This document shows positions 23,336 to 35,670 of a DNA stretch of 64,000 bases, in pieces. The DNA is taken from positions 32,166,969-32,230,968 of the forward strand of contig CM038468.1 in NCBI GenBank assembly GCA_021464415.1, given 5' to 3'. The DNA comes from Lonicera japonica. Its lineage: Eukaryota; Streptophyta; Magnoliopsida; Dipsacales; Caprifoliaceae. A model generated the notes under the pieces. It was given only the letters and a program-made list of their open reading frames with translations. It did not search any database and had not been told where the DNA came from. How positions within the stretch are numbered: the stretch's first letter is position 1; every line of letters begins with the position of its first letter. The translations under genes and the position numbers were made by a program.

Positions 23336-24539
23336 GAAAAATACTTACATGCTTGTATCACTTGAGTCGTAATATTCTACATGGAAAGGCTAGCAAGCAA
23401 CAAAGCAAGTAAGCAGCTGTACAGAAATGGGCAAGAGATATTTTTAAGTGTCAAAACTGGAAATTGCAAAAGCTACAAGAAAAAGAGACAAACAATTTGG
23501 TAATGTCTTATTCTGTTTTTAATGAGCAAGAGGATTTATTTTAAAAGTCCACTATATATCCTCTATGAAAAAAAAAAAAAAAAAAAAACCAAACACCACA
23601 CTAATTTCAACTCCTCTGGAGTAATGGAATCACTCTAAAAGTTAGTCAAACAAATCCCAACTTGCTATTCTAGGTAAGTGGTTCAGATTATGCCACATCA
23701 TGGGCATTTTTGAGATAAAATCAAAAACTACGTTGTTTTAAGAAACTCACACGTAATGTCGGAAGTCCTCGCAACAAAAGGTGCCCATCATAAGCGTATC
23801 ACCATTTTAATTATTGAAAAGGAGTTTTAATTCTAATTATTGAATAATTGAATTTGACTATTAGTTAATTGATTGTTCAACTCTAAAGATGTATTTTCAG
23901 TACAATATATACCAGTAGGTTGTATTCTCTGAACCGATATTGTAAAAAATAGTTATTCTTGTTATTATGATTATGCCACTATAGATGCTCTTAGGTACAA
24001 CTTACTTAGTAGTATTAGGAAAATTACTAAAAAAAAATTTAAAAAATTAATTATTAAATACATTGTCACTGTGAACAAAGATAACAAAAAATTTACGAGT
24101 ACAAGAGAAGAAAAACAAAAATACATGAAAAGTACTACACTCAGAGGAAAAAAAAGGTTCTACATTTCACTTAAAAACAACTTCTTAATAGAAGCGTAAA
24201 AATTCATATAAAACCAAAATTGCATATAAATTTCTTGAAAAAGTATGAACAAAAATATAATCAAGCTTCAATTATTAAATACAATGTCACTATAAACCTG
24301 CTCAAGTGTCAAACGTAACTAAAACAATTAATAGAAAATGGATGAATGACAAACACCCAAAACAAAAGAGACACATCTTAAAATTAAAGAGCATATTTTA
24401 AAAAACTATGGCATCTTTATTATAATAAAAGTATTAATAAAAAACATGTTCTCCAAGATCTGTCTTCACGCCTTATTTCTTTATAATAAAAAATTGATTT
24501 AGTCCAAGGATTAGAATAATGCTTATTAATAATCAAGAT

Positions 24540-24777
24540 ATTGTAGATTCAATCCACATTATCACTAAGTAAAATATTAATAACTTCTCTCTTTTTTAAA
24601 AAAAAATAAATTCAATCCACGTGCAATTTATTTTGTTATTTTAAATAAATTAAAATATCACTTGAAGTCATTAAGTGAATATTTTGACCACCTTTAATTT
24701 ATACATTAATTATGTTCTATGAAGTAAATATAACTTAATTAAGCCAACAATTTGTTTTATTTATTTATTATTATTTT

Positions 24778-24840
<63 letters not shown>

Positions 24841-25357
24841 CTGCAAGGAAGGCCAACCAGCGTAAACTAGATTATATTATCACTAAATAAAATATTAATA
24901 ACTTCTCTCTCTTTATAAAATAAATTCAATCCACGTGCAATTTTTTTTGTTACTTTAAATAAAAAATTACTCGACATTATTAAGCGAATATTTAGACCAC
25001 CTTCGATTTATACATTAATAATGTTCTATGAAGTAAAAGTAACTTTTTAATTAAGTCATCTTCAAATAGAAAAAAGGTACTCTTAGAATACTTTTGATTG
25101 CGAAGTTGAAAAAATAATTAAATAAAAATCAAGTGTTATGAGAAATTGAAAAATAAAACAAAAATTTTGTAAGATATTCTATATTACTTTTATGATTTTC
25201 AGACAATCCAATTCTTTGGAGCTGTGTGTAACAAAAAAAATTCCCAAAATAATGAAAGACCAAATTATTTGTCCAAAACTCTTCATTTAAAATAATATAA
25301 TTTTCAATAGTTTTTCAATTTTGGACAAAGACCATGCCTGACAGACACATACATACA

Positions 25358-25390
<33 letters not shown>

Positions 25391-25440
25391 CTAGGCTCAG
25401 AAAAGAATTTCTTCTTTTAATTAAAGAACAAATAAACAAA
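24540..25440 (-). repeat. Block R in inverted orientation
   Basis: The complement of 24770-25440 follows 38210-39065 almost base for base through landmarks such as AAGGAAGGCCAACCAG (24846), CAATCCACGTGCAATTT and ACAATCCAATTCTTTGGA (25204). A second inverted partial copy is at 24540-24740. With the direct copy at 25840-26100 it can form a stem of about 300 bases. Confidence 0.7.
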
Positions 25441-26044
25441 TACTCTCAAAATTGAAAAAAAAAAACATTAACAACAACAACAAACAGGACACTAATTTCA
25501 ATGTTTCGATTGGTCAATAACACATATTCAACTCCTTTGAAGTAATGGAATCACTCTCAAAGTTAGAGTCAGAACAAATCTCAACTCACTATTTTAAATA
25601 AATGTTTTAGATTACGCCACATCATGGGTCATTTTTAAAATAAAATAAAAAACTACATCATTTAAAAACACGCAAGTCATCGCAACAAAAGGTGCCGTAT
25701 TTTAAGGATTATTTTTCTGAAATACATTACCTATCACTTTAAAGATCGGTGCCTTAAAGAACTAAATTACATTAATAAAAATATATTTTCAAAGAGTACT
25801 GAATTATGCCGTATTTTAAGGTTGAATTAAGATGTCTTAATTAAGTTATATTTACTTCATAGAATATAATTAATGTATAAATTGAAGGTGGTCTAAATAT
25901 TCGTTTATTGACTTCGAGTAATTATTTATTTAAAGTAACAAAAAAATTTGCATGTGGATTGAATATATTTTATAAAGAGAGGGAAGTTATTAATATTTTA
26001 CTTAGTGATAATATAATTTAGTTTAGGCTAGTTGACCTTCCTTG

Positions 26045-26090
<46 letters not shown>

Positions 26091-26142
26091 AAAATAATAA
26101 TGAAAAAAAGAAAAAAAAATGTTGTATATATTACATAATAGT

Positions 26143-27677
26143 TGTGAGAATCCGTAAATGCGACCCCCGGGTCTTGCTCTTGTTGTTGGGCGTCTGAAAC
26201 GTCGGAAAGAATTTCGTCGTTCCATTTGCTTCTAGATGTTGATAATTCATATCGGGTGTCCCTCTATCTTATTTCTAGATACAAGAGGGTTCGTTCAAAG
26301 TCGCCAGTACGTTTTTACGAGAAAATGGACAAAATAGTTTTGTAAGAGGAAAGACTACATATAAGCTTTTCTTTACACGTTTGTCTACAAAATCAGGATT
26401 CTATAGGGTTCGGAAACTATGTTACGGATTGGGAAGGTATTAAGCACCTGTTCCGCCCTTTCGGTTTCTAGTGGTCTTATATATTTATTTTATGTTGAAA
26501 AACTCGGATGCTTTTACTGACAGTCTACTACTTTCCAAGTGAAAAACCCTAATTTTTGAGAAAAATGGGAAAAATGATGAAAACCTTTGTGTTCCGAGAT
26601 CTGATATTTCCTTTTCAAAAGAGGTAAATACAAGTGACAAAAGCCTTTTATTTTAAGAGAGAGAGAGTTTCCAGTTTTATTTTCTCAGATAAATGACGAT
26701 TTTCTCGGGTTTTAATTCCTTTTTGGAAAAGTTCGGATCTTGTATCGGGACTAATTTAATATGGAATTAGAACTCTTGAGGGGAGTTCCACCAGACATAT
26801 CACAGTCTATGGAAGAGACAGGATATACCAGGTTTTAATTCCTAAGTAAGTTTTACCGGTCTGGGTTTGAAAACCGAATTTTATCCAAATGATAATGTAC
26901 TTAGTCTTTTGATTTTGCAAATGATTTTATCAGGGTCCTTTGTTTTGAAAACAGTAGACTATTTATAACTCGGCAATAAATTTATTCAAATAAAACGTGT
27001 ACAGAACAACGGAAGTAAAACAAGTACACGAATATCTAATTTAAATACTAGAAGGGATTTTCTTTACCTTTCCGACGAGAATAATAATAAGAAAGAAAAT
27101 ATAATACGGCAGAGAGATCTCCGGCGAGAATATTTTTTCCTTCTTCAGATATTTTCGAGAATTCGATTACAGAAGTGGGACACGTCGAGTGTCGGGAATA
27201 GATTCGATAACTCTTCAGAAATAAGATAATGATAGAAAATACTTGACGAAAGGCTAGAAAATCAAATATAAGCCAACAATTCTTCAATTCCAAGTTGCTG
27301 TCCTTGAACACTTGGGGGTGTTGGCCTATTTATAGTGGTGGGGAGGGATTGTTGCGCGACATTTCCCCAGAAAGGGAAAGTGCCACGTGACATCTTGTGC
27401 AATGTCTCGCGGCAAACGGCTGAAGTGATATATCTGACTGACTGATGTGCTAGAGAGTGGATGGCCTGGGTCAGAGGGGTTTGTCGTGCGACACAAGAGA
27501 GATTGTCGCGCAACATACTGATTTGTCGTGCGATAAGCTCCCTTAAAAATAGGTTTGTTTGGCCAACAAACCCTTTCGGGACAGTTTCGGGTGCTCAGGT
27601 GGGTCCCGAACTCCAAAAATTGTATTTCTCGAAAGTCGTTAGGGTTCTTACGGGAGTCACGGATCGGGGTATCTACA
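26143..27677 (+). mobile_element. Gypsy-family solo LTR
   Basis: 1535 bases from TGTGAGAATCCG to GGGGTATCTACA, with target duplication ATAGT (26138-26142) and ACAGT (27678-27682). The flanking block is uninterrupted at about 5877 (TTACATAATAGTTATACGGAGG), which confirms the insertion. It matches the interrupted LTR at 10117-20306 at both ends. The 3' half has a GC-rich region with repeated GTCGCGCGACA-like motifs (27350-27540). No gag or pol remains. Open frames on both strands inside it are not considered genes. Confidence 0.85.
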
Positions 27678-27682
27678 ACAGT

Positions 27683-28121
27683 AATACGGAGGAAGCGTTA
27701 ATATTTATTGTAATATAAAGACTATTTTTATTATTTTATATTGCCTTTTCATTCTCTCTATCTAATAAAGCTCCTTAAATTTTTTGCTTTTCAATTTTTT
27801 GACATTTGATTGTCCAATAAGTTTCCAATTACTCAATAAGGCACCATTCTTTTTCCCTTTTCATCACCCACATTTTTATGTATATATTGTGTAGAGAGTC
27901 AATATATGCGTGCTTTTGCTATAGAAAATTGCTTTCCTAATGCCCTTTTTAAAATAAATAAATAAATAAAATATTTAAGATTCGTTTGATAACATCATGG
28001 AAAAGGAAAATAAAAACAGTTGATTTTTGTTAGAAATTGAAAAATAAATTGAGACATGTGACTATAGAATATAACACATTTGAACCTAGTATATATAGCA
28101 CACCATCTTCATGTTCTAACA

Positions 28122-28177
<56 letters not shown>

Positions 28178-28198
28178 TAAGAACCATAACTAGCTCTA
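27683..28198. other. Block R tail, partial Tourist MITE, GA microsatellite
   Basis: 27683-27980 resumes block R. 27983-28060 is the first part of a Tourist-like MITE (AACATCATGGAAAAGGAAAA). It breaks into P450 promoter sequence at about 28060 (ATAGAATATAACACATTTGAACC, compare 31879). A GA microsatellite of about 50 bases (28123-28173) occupies the place of the short GA tract in the P450 5' leader. Confidence 0.6.
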
Positions 28199-28228
28199 AT
28201 GGATCTCTTCCTCTCATCTCTTCTTATA
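28199..28228 (+). pseudogene. CYP716: CYP716-type P450 remnant: first ten codons
   Basis: After a P450-like promoter and leader, the ATG at 28199 opens [10 protein letters not shown], identical to the first ten residues of the two complete genes. Similarity then stops abruptly at 28228 and unrelated AT-rich sequence follows. It is a truncated 5' end, not a gene. It marks a former P450 copy whose body was lost. Confidence 0.9.
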
Positions 28229-31200
28229 CGATATGATTTAAAACAAGTTCACCACCTAGGAAATGAATCAAATCAATATACCAAGCTTACCTCGATCTCA
28301 ACAGCATTTTGAATTTTGTGTTCGAGGCTTCGAAAGCTTGGCTCTCAATTGGACTAATTGTTGCTCTTTTGCATTTTCAATTGAGGTAAACAATACTAAA
28401 CCAGAAAGACACTTTTGGCATCAGAATTAAACTAGTATAAACTAAATCTTAATAAATTTGGACCTTACAAATATATACCGTCAAAATATATCCTATCTTC
28501 CTTATAGATTGAGATATATTTGGTACACTATTCTCAAGAGTAAATTCCATGTTAAATCAATTCCGATAAAATCCAAACTTTTCTAAAGATTTAAAACCAA
28601 CAAAATGAAATATTTAGTATCGTTATTAATTTGAGGAAATAATACCGAGTCATCTCCCTCTTTCAAAACTAATAAACAGTTTGTCACAAGTAATTACACT
28701 TTGACAAAACCAAAAGACATCAAGATCAATAATACAATGCTTCTGCCCCTTCCTTTGATCTCCCATACAATCAGGTTTTCGATAAGATATTTCTAGAAAG
28801 CGATAGAATATCAATAAACAAATGCATCTATGTTTTCTAAAATAGAATAAACATATTGAGCTATATTAGAAATACTTTGCTTTTAAAAAAACAACTTTGC
28901 TTTTAATAAGTCAATGACCTCATTGTTCGTCTGTTCACAAATACTTTGCTTTTAAAAACAACTTTAACCAGTAAATCAATCCTTGCTTACATAATTGATT
29001 TCAACACTAGTCCAGCAGTAAAACTTAGAATCAATCCATTGATCACCTCCACTAGCTAGTCCACTATCGGTAGGTGTGGTAGACTGGTTGTATAAAATTA
29101 ACTAACATTGCAAACAGAACTATTTACTCGGGAAAGTCGCTAATTATGGTAATTGGTATACCTAATTACCATATGATAATAAATAACCAATAGTAATTAA
29201 TAATATATATATATATATATATTTTAAGTACAAAACGGTATACCACTAATAATGTACCATGCGTACGTTATACATTAATGATTTGTACCGTACCATACCA
29301 AACTTTAATACAAGTCAATAATAGTAAGATATTTTTGGTACAAAATTTCACCCGTCTAAAGAGTAACGCCGGATTTTGACTGGTGTTTGCCGGGGTGAAC
29401 CGAGCTGAGGATAGTATGATGTGTTAGGATTAGGTTGTGTGGGAGATGAAGATAAAAGTAATATTTGGGATGAAGGGTATTTTTGGTATAAGGCATCGAA
29501 TTTTTCTTTCACTTAATAGGTTAAGTTGGTCAACTAATGAAACAGTTAAAAATGGGTACCAATGTGATGAGAAGTGAGTCCAAATATTGAAGTATAGTAT
29601 AACACATTTGAATAAATCTACTCTTAACCCCAATATTCAGATTATTCATTATTAATTGAAGGGAAAAAAAATGTCTTTAAAGTATCAAAATCATATTTGA
29701 TTTGAGTTGGGAGCAGTGCTCGAAGATATTTTTAAGATTTAATTTCAAACAGATCTGTTATTTTTATGCATATTTTTAGGAGTGTGAATCATTTAGTTCA
29801 TAAATATTACTTCTTATATGCTTGGACTTGTAAATATTTGGAGAGTTGGGACTCCTTGTTTTTAGACTGGATCTTGTATTTTTGCTCCCTCAAATATGGC
29901 CTCTTAGTGATTGTTCTTTTATTTGTTTTAAAAAAAAAAGTATCAAAAACAAACTAGTCGAAAATTTGAGACAGATAGTACATAAAAATAAACATAAAAT
30001 GAACACATTTTATTTTTAATAGACTGACGTTAAGTTTTTTTTTTTTTTTTGAACAACTACATAAACACATTTTATTTTTGATAGTCTGGAGTTAAGTTTT
30101 TTATAAGTAACTGTACTTAGAGAAATTCGAATTAAAATTTCATGCTAAATAAATCGTCTTCTTTAACAAAAACTTTGTGTGAACCACTATGCGAATCTCA
30201 TATAATCTAATTGCGTTGACTTGAGAAAAGGGTTATTGGAAACACTTGAATCCTTTACAAGCAACAAAAGGCCCAGATCGAATGGGTAATAAATGCAACT
30301 TAAAAAGCATGGCAAATAAAATATAGTTTCGATCAACTTGTTCTTCTTGCACTCATTTAATTATAGACTTAAAAAAAAAATTATAAAAAACGCAACAATT
30401 GTTTTAATCTTGTTGCCTTGGTGTTTACGCATTAACCATGTGGCTTGATAGAACGAATTTCAACCCCGCATAAAATTTGAAACATGCGAGTAATATAATA
30501 TAAAATAATAAACAATAAAAATCATCACATGCATGTCTGTAACATGAAAAGTCCTACCCTAAAACAAAATTAAATAAAACTAAATTACACTAATACACTT
30601 TAAACTAATTGGATTTAATTTTCTAACCGAGTCCTACCCTAAAACGAAATTAAATAAAACTGAATTACACTAATACACTTTAAACTAATTGCATTTAATT
30701 TTCTAACCGGTGTCTGGCACGAGCAACTCATATGAGAGACCCTGTTGCTCAAGAATGGCTTATTAGATTAGAGTGCAACAATCCAATGTATAGGGTACAA
30801 TAAAACGGACCTGACTCCTCTCCATTATACTTTGGTCCAATTTCATTTAATGAGATCTAGTTCGAAAGCTAAACAGAAAAATGTTTTCAAGAAATTTGGT
30901 GAATATGATCTTTATGATAAAATAATTATAAATTAAATAACTTATGCAACCAAACAAACTAACATATTCGATTTGAATAAACTGGCATTGAGTTGACACT
31001 TAATTTTCATAACAAAAGTTGGCACCCATTTTTATGTTTCGGAAAAAAAAAAAAAAAAAAACATTTGTACATTGGATCCCATTTTAGATAGAACTTTTAG
31101 TCAACGATTGGTAAGCCTTCTCAATGTCAAAAATACCCCTGTTTACAAATAGTTGGGACTTTTTAGGTAAGAAATAAATATAAAAATGCAATCATTTTTA

Positions 31201-31300
31201 TTTTAATAACTCTCAATATAGGGGACAATGCTCTAATTAACAAGCTGCGAATAGCGTATCAACCAACACAATATGGATTTTGAAACTTTTGTTAAAATTA
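28229..31300. other. AT-rich intergenic DNA, no gene recognised
   Basis: No coding region, element terminus or RNA gene recognised. Visible structure is limited to an 80-base tandem duplication (30551-30710), an AT microsatellite (29205-29222), short repeats of ACTTTGCTTTTAAAAA near 28875-28960 and poly-A at 31042-31059. Confidence 0.45.
30551..30710. repeat. Tandem duplication, two units of 80 bases
   Basis: GTCCTACCCTAAAAC begins both units (30551 and 30631). They differ at only a few positions, and both end at TTTTCTAACCG. A simple local duplication in non-coding DNA. Confidence 0.9.
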
Positions 31301-31978
31301 AAAGTGTACTTTTATACAGAAATATGTGTACACTAATAATCCATACACAATTTAAGTATGAAACTTTTTTTGAAATTAGAAAGTATTTTGTAATTTAATT
31401 AATTAATATTATAAATTATTGTCTCTATAAATATTTTTATAAGATCATTTTATAATTAACATTTCAAAATATTATTTAATTTTCAATTTTTTCTCAACCA
31501 AAATATCCATCATGTTAAAAATTATATAGGGAAATTTGCAGAACAAAGAAGATATATAATTAACCTTAACCCATTAAAAGACATTGGTGATCAAGCAGTA
31601 AATATATTCAGGGAACTAAACAGATAGAACTGTATACATTACTGGCCCAGTCTTGATCAAAGGATATCTCAATAGTTAATATTAGGATATTCAAACACAT
31701 GGGGTGCTAGAGTAGAAAAAGGGGCGAGTTTTCCCACTTCATGTCTAGGTTTCGAGCCACGGAAAGCCCGTTTTCCTTCCCCTTTCCACTTGTGGTGGGC
31801 AACCACCATGTGTATTCTTGTACGCAATGCTTGTATAAAAAAAATTACTAGGATATTCAAGACTCCTTTCATTTGACTATATAATATAACACATCTGAAC
31901 ATGGCATAGCACACCATCTTCATGTTCTAACAAGAAAAGAGAGAGAGAGAGAGTTTTTAAGAACCATAACTAGCTCCA
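31300..31978 (+). promoter_or_regulatory. Promoter and 5' leader of P450 gene 1
   Basis: This upstream block is shared with gene 2 (43320-43955). A TATA box lies in GACTATATAATATAAC (about 31876-31891), some 100 bases before the ATG, and a short GA tract (31939-31953) lies in the leader. A SINE-like insertion (31695-31849) ends about 30 bases before the TATA box. Both complete genes keep this arrangement; the truncated copy at 28199 keeps only the TATA region. Confidence 0.6.
31695..31849 (+). mobile_element. SINE-like insertion in the P450 gene 1 promoter
   Basis: About 155 bases flanked by TAGGATATTCAA (31683-31694 and 31850-31861), with a short poly-A-like tail TATAAAAAAAATT at the right. 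It contains GGTTTCGAGCC, which resembles a pol III B box with one extra base. A flanking duplication of 12 bases, a 3' A-rich tail and a B-box-like motif indicate a SINE. The same insertion with the same flanks is at 43672-43827. Confidence 0.6.
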
Positions 31979-34091
31979 ATGGATCTCTTCCTCTCATCTC
32001 TTCTTATAGGACTCCTCTTTATACCATCCTTTCTCTTTTTATTTTTCATCTACAAAACCAAAAGCAACAAAACAAAACTTCCACCGGGCAAAACCGGATG
32101 GCCAGTCATCGGAGAAACACTCCAATTTGTCAGCAATGGCTGGGCTGGTCACCCCGAGAGATTCTTCAATGAAAGAATGAAAAAATATTCCCCGGAGATA
32201 TTTAAAACGTCTATCGGGGGTGATACAACGGCTGTTTTTTGTGGTCCTGCGGGCAACAAGTTCTTGTTCTCTAACGAAAACAAGCTCGTAGTTACGTGTT
32301 TCCCACCCAATTCTTTGAAAATTATTTGCTCCCCTAGCACATCCCCGTTGATTATTGCTAATAAAATGAACAAGATTTTTCCCCAATTTGTCAAGCCTGA
32401 AGCACTCCAAAGGTACGTACCTATGATGGACTATACAGCAAGGAATACCATCGAGAGAGAATGCAGTACTCCTAGTAGAGAAGTCAAAATTTTCCCTCTA
32501 TCACAAAACTTGACCTTCTCTTTGGCTTGCCATCTATTCGTGAGTGTTGAAGATCCTCGGCTCATCGCCAGGATTGCTAAAAGTTTTAAGCTTGTAACCA
32601 AGGGGCTATATTCGGTGCCCATAAATTTTCCAGGCACCGCTTTTAATCGCGCTATAAAGGCTGCGGATTTGATTAAAAAAGAGCTTTCGCCGATAATCAA
32701 GCAGAGGAGAAACGATTTGTCTGAGAAGAAAGATGTGGAATGTCCGCATGATTTCGTATCAGAAATGCTTATATGGACTGGCGAGGAAGGCGAGTTTTTA
32801 AACGAGATAGAGATCCCTGTCCTTATCTTGGGTATATTGCTGGCGAGCCATGAAACTATAACCACCCTAATGACCTTTGTCATCTATTTTCTTGCGGATC
32901 ATCCTGATGTCTACGCCAAAGTCCTTGAAGGTAAGTGAAGATTTCTAAAAATGAAATAAATACATAAATAAATAAATGGAAAAATTAGGGCAGGTCCTTA
33001 TCTTCCAACATTTGTAGGATGCGGTACACTAACTCTTTCTTCTTTTTCTTGCTTTTTAATCGGGGACCAAATCCTAGAAGCACCTAAATAAAGATATATT
33101 TGGGCATCTATATATATATCTTTACTTGACTAATTTTGTTGTTTTCGCCTCGGTCTAGTTTGTACACTAGCTTTTAAGATTTTTCAAGTCTTATTTTCCC
33201 TAAAAAATGTTTGTCTTGATTAATAGAACAACTCAAGATTGCGAAATCGAAAGGGCCAGAAGAGTTGTTGAGCTGGGAAGACATTCAAAAGATGAAGTAT
33301 TCTCGTAACGTCATAAACGAAGTTTTGAGACTTATGCCTCCTGCTCCTGGAAATTTCAGAGAAGCTATAAGCAATTTTACTTATGGGAACTTCTCAATTC
33401 CCAAGGGATGGAAGGTATAGTTTCTATATAATCAGTTGGCTAGTACGTTGAAAGTTGTAAAAGTGTACCAATTCGCCTTATCCTCGAAAACCTGATTTAC
33501 TAAAAAAGTATGATTTTCCGTTCTACTTTTTATAATTGGACTATACAATTGTCGAGAAATACTTTATAGCCCAAAACTATCCCAAATGTTGTAGCCTAAA
33601 TGAATTTGAAACACACATGCATAAAAATATGGGAGACATAAAGCGATGAATGGTTTGGATACATTTGCCAGTGAATTACCACACGGGCCAGGGCCTGGAT
33701 ATTGGGAATATATTTTTTTTCTTGGGTCATGGAGCATTAATTTATGATAATTGTCAAATATTGATCATTCATAAAATCATTTCATTATCAGCTCTTTTGG
33801 ACTACACATTCGACGCATAAAGATCCAAGATACTTCCCAGATCCAGAGCAGTTCGATCCGTCGAGGTTCGAAGGAAAAGGGCCCATACCGTTCACTTTTG
33901 TACCATTTGGAGGAGGACCAAGGATGTGCCCAGGAAGGGAGTTTGCTCGTTTGGAAGTATTAACCTTTATGCATAGGTTAGTAACAAAATTCAGATGGGA
34001 AAAGATAATTCCAAATGAAAAGATTGCATATGACCCGCTTCCAATGCCGGTTAACGGACTTCCAATTAGGCTTTTTCCCCATCAAAGCTAA
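31979..34091 (+). CDS. CYP716: Cytochrome P450, CYP716-type (triterpenoid oxidase family), gene 1, complete
   Basis: Three exons: 31979-32930, 33227-33414 and 33792-34091, with GT..AG introns in phases 1 and 0. They join to 479 residues, the normal CYP716 length. Order: N-terminal membrane anchor (residues 5-26), proline-rich hinge [18 protein letters not shown]-helix [10 protein letters not shown] (family usually GGHDT), K-helix ExxR in [13 protein letters not shown]-type FDPSRFEG, and heme loop [17 protein letters not shown] with the cysteine ligand. CYP716 enzymes are ER-bound oxygenases that mostly oxidise triterpene skeletons such as beta-amyrin; substrate here is unknown. AATAAA lies at 34370-34375. 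The sequence is closest in pattern to CYP716A 28-oxidases, but the unusual I-helix warrants caution. No stops or splice defects seen. Confidence 0.92.
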
Positions 34092-35670
34092 TTTGGTAGT
34101 GATGCACGCTATTTTTTGGTCAAATTTCACAATTTAGGCATCGAAATTGGCAAATTTACCATATGTGACAAGATTAAATTTGGAAATAAGTTGAATTATG
34201 AAGGTTAAATTTGACTTCCATCAAATCCTGCTCTTGGCGTCAACACCATAGGATCCTAAGATTTCTGTGATTTTCTATATTTGGCAGTTATTTTGAATTC
34301 ATTTCCTTTCTTGCAATTTCCTCCTGTTAACAGGGTTTCTTTGTAATCGTAAAAGGAAAACTATTATTCAATAAAATTGTGAGTGTTTTTCTGTATATTG
34401 AGTGTCTATTCCTTGTTTAATTGGTCTAGGTTTTGCCTATTTCATAATTTTCTGCTACTTCAACTAGAATTTAAGTTGTAAGGAGAATTTCATGAATTCC
34501 CTAATGATGTGAACTAGAAGAAATTTCATGCTTCTAGTATAGTTGGATCTGCAAGAAATCTCTGTACAAGGCTCTCCAAGAATAACTACTATAAATATGG
34601 GTAGTTAGCAAAAATGATCCCCAAAATTTGAGCTGAATCTCTCACTCGTCCCTAAAGTTTAATTTTCAGTTGAAGAATCTTTAAAGATAAATGAAAAACG
34701 CGCGTGATTGTCACATGCCACTCTTTTAAAGGGTATTTTTGGATGTTTCAATCAAAATTAAAAAGTTTAAAGATGCATAAACCGAAATTAGAAACTTTAA
34801 GAATACTTGAACCGAAAATTTAATTTGAAAGAGCGAGAGATATGGGTCAAACTTTAGAGGTTATTTTTGCTAATTACCCTGAAAAATACTTACACGCTTG
34901 TATCACTTGAGTAATATTCTACATAGAAAGGCTAGCAAGCAACAAAACAAGTAAACAGCTGTACATAAATGGGCAATAGAAATTTTTAAGTATCAAAAAA
35001 GGAAATTGCAAGAGGATGTATTTTAAAAGTCCATTATGTATCCTCAATGAAATAAAACAACACCACCACCACCACAACAACAACAACAATCACCAACTGA
35101 CACTAATTTCAACTCATCTGGAGTAATGGAATCACTCTAAAAGTTAGAGTCAAACAAATCCCAACCCACTATTCAAAATAAGTGGTTCAGATTATGCCAC
35201 ATCATGGGTCATTTTTGAGATAAAATCAAAAACTACATCGTTTTAAGAAACTCACACGTAACGTCAGAAGTCCTGGCAACAAAAGGTTCCGTATTTTAAG
35301 GATTTTTTAGAAATACACTTCTATCACTTTTAAAATTAATGCCTTAAAAGAAGTAAAATACATTAAAACAATATATAATTTTTTTCAAAAAAGTTCTCAT
35401 TTTTTTATGGCGCCATTACTAACAGTACTCATATTTTGCCTCGGAGTAGACACTTGATATTTAAGATATGCGATGACTTTTATAATTCTATGTTATTTTT
35501 TAGAGGTAATTGATGTTTTGGGGTGTGGGTGAATGGGGGGGGGGGGTGGGGGTGGAGATCTTGAGCTATAAGCCACTTGGTCTATGCCCAAAGACCAAGG
35601 CAAGAAGATTAGGAATATTGCCTTTTGAGTTTGAATATCAAGTTGAAACTATATTTTATTTAATTATATG
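34092..35670. repeat. P450 gene 1 3' flank block
   Basis: Follows 458-1560 closely. Contains the AATAAA signal (34370), a MITE (34609-34879) and a run of G near 35536-35546. The block is interrupted by a solo copia LTR at 35671 and resumes at 37222. Confidence 0.7.
34609..34879. mobile_element. MITE family A, copy 3 (internally deleted)
   Basis: Ends GGGTAGTTAGCAAAAATGAT and, on the other strand, GGGTAATTAGCAAAAATAAC. About 271 bases, shorter than copies 1 and 2 because the central part is missing. Located at the same relative position in the P450 3' flank as copies 2 and 4. Confidence 0.7.

Larger units (their letters stand above)
22433..26142. other. P450 3' flank copy, inverted blocks and microsatellites; no gene
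   Basis: 22433-23790 is the P450 3' flank and contains a MITE (22942-23335). 23790-24540 is AT-rich with nothing recognised. 24540-25440 is block R DNA in inverted orientation, with long TC/TG (24781-24840) and AT (25362-25389) microsatellites. 25490-25800 is a second partial 3' flank and 25840-26142 is block R in direct orientation. Poly-A of about 20 lies at 23568-23588. No coding region is supported. Confidence 0.55.

Noticed and set aside
27048..27718. Several open frames inside the solo LTR at 26143-27677
   Set aside because: They lie in LTR sequence with defined ends and target duplication; no retroelement domain is encoded there.
29766..29957. Hydrophobic 63-codon frame in intergenic DNA
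   Set aside because: T-rich sequence alone produces it; there is no paralogue in the window and no gene context.
32039..32883. Long minus-strand open frames within P450 exon 1 (also 44016-44860)
   Set aside because: They are antisense shadows of a clearly coding plus-strand exon with P450 motifs.
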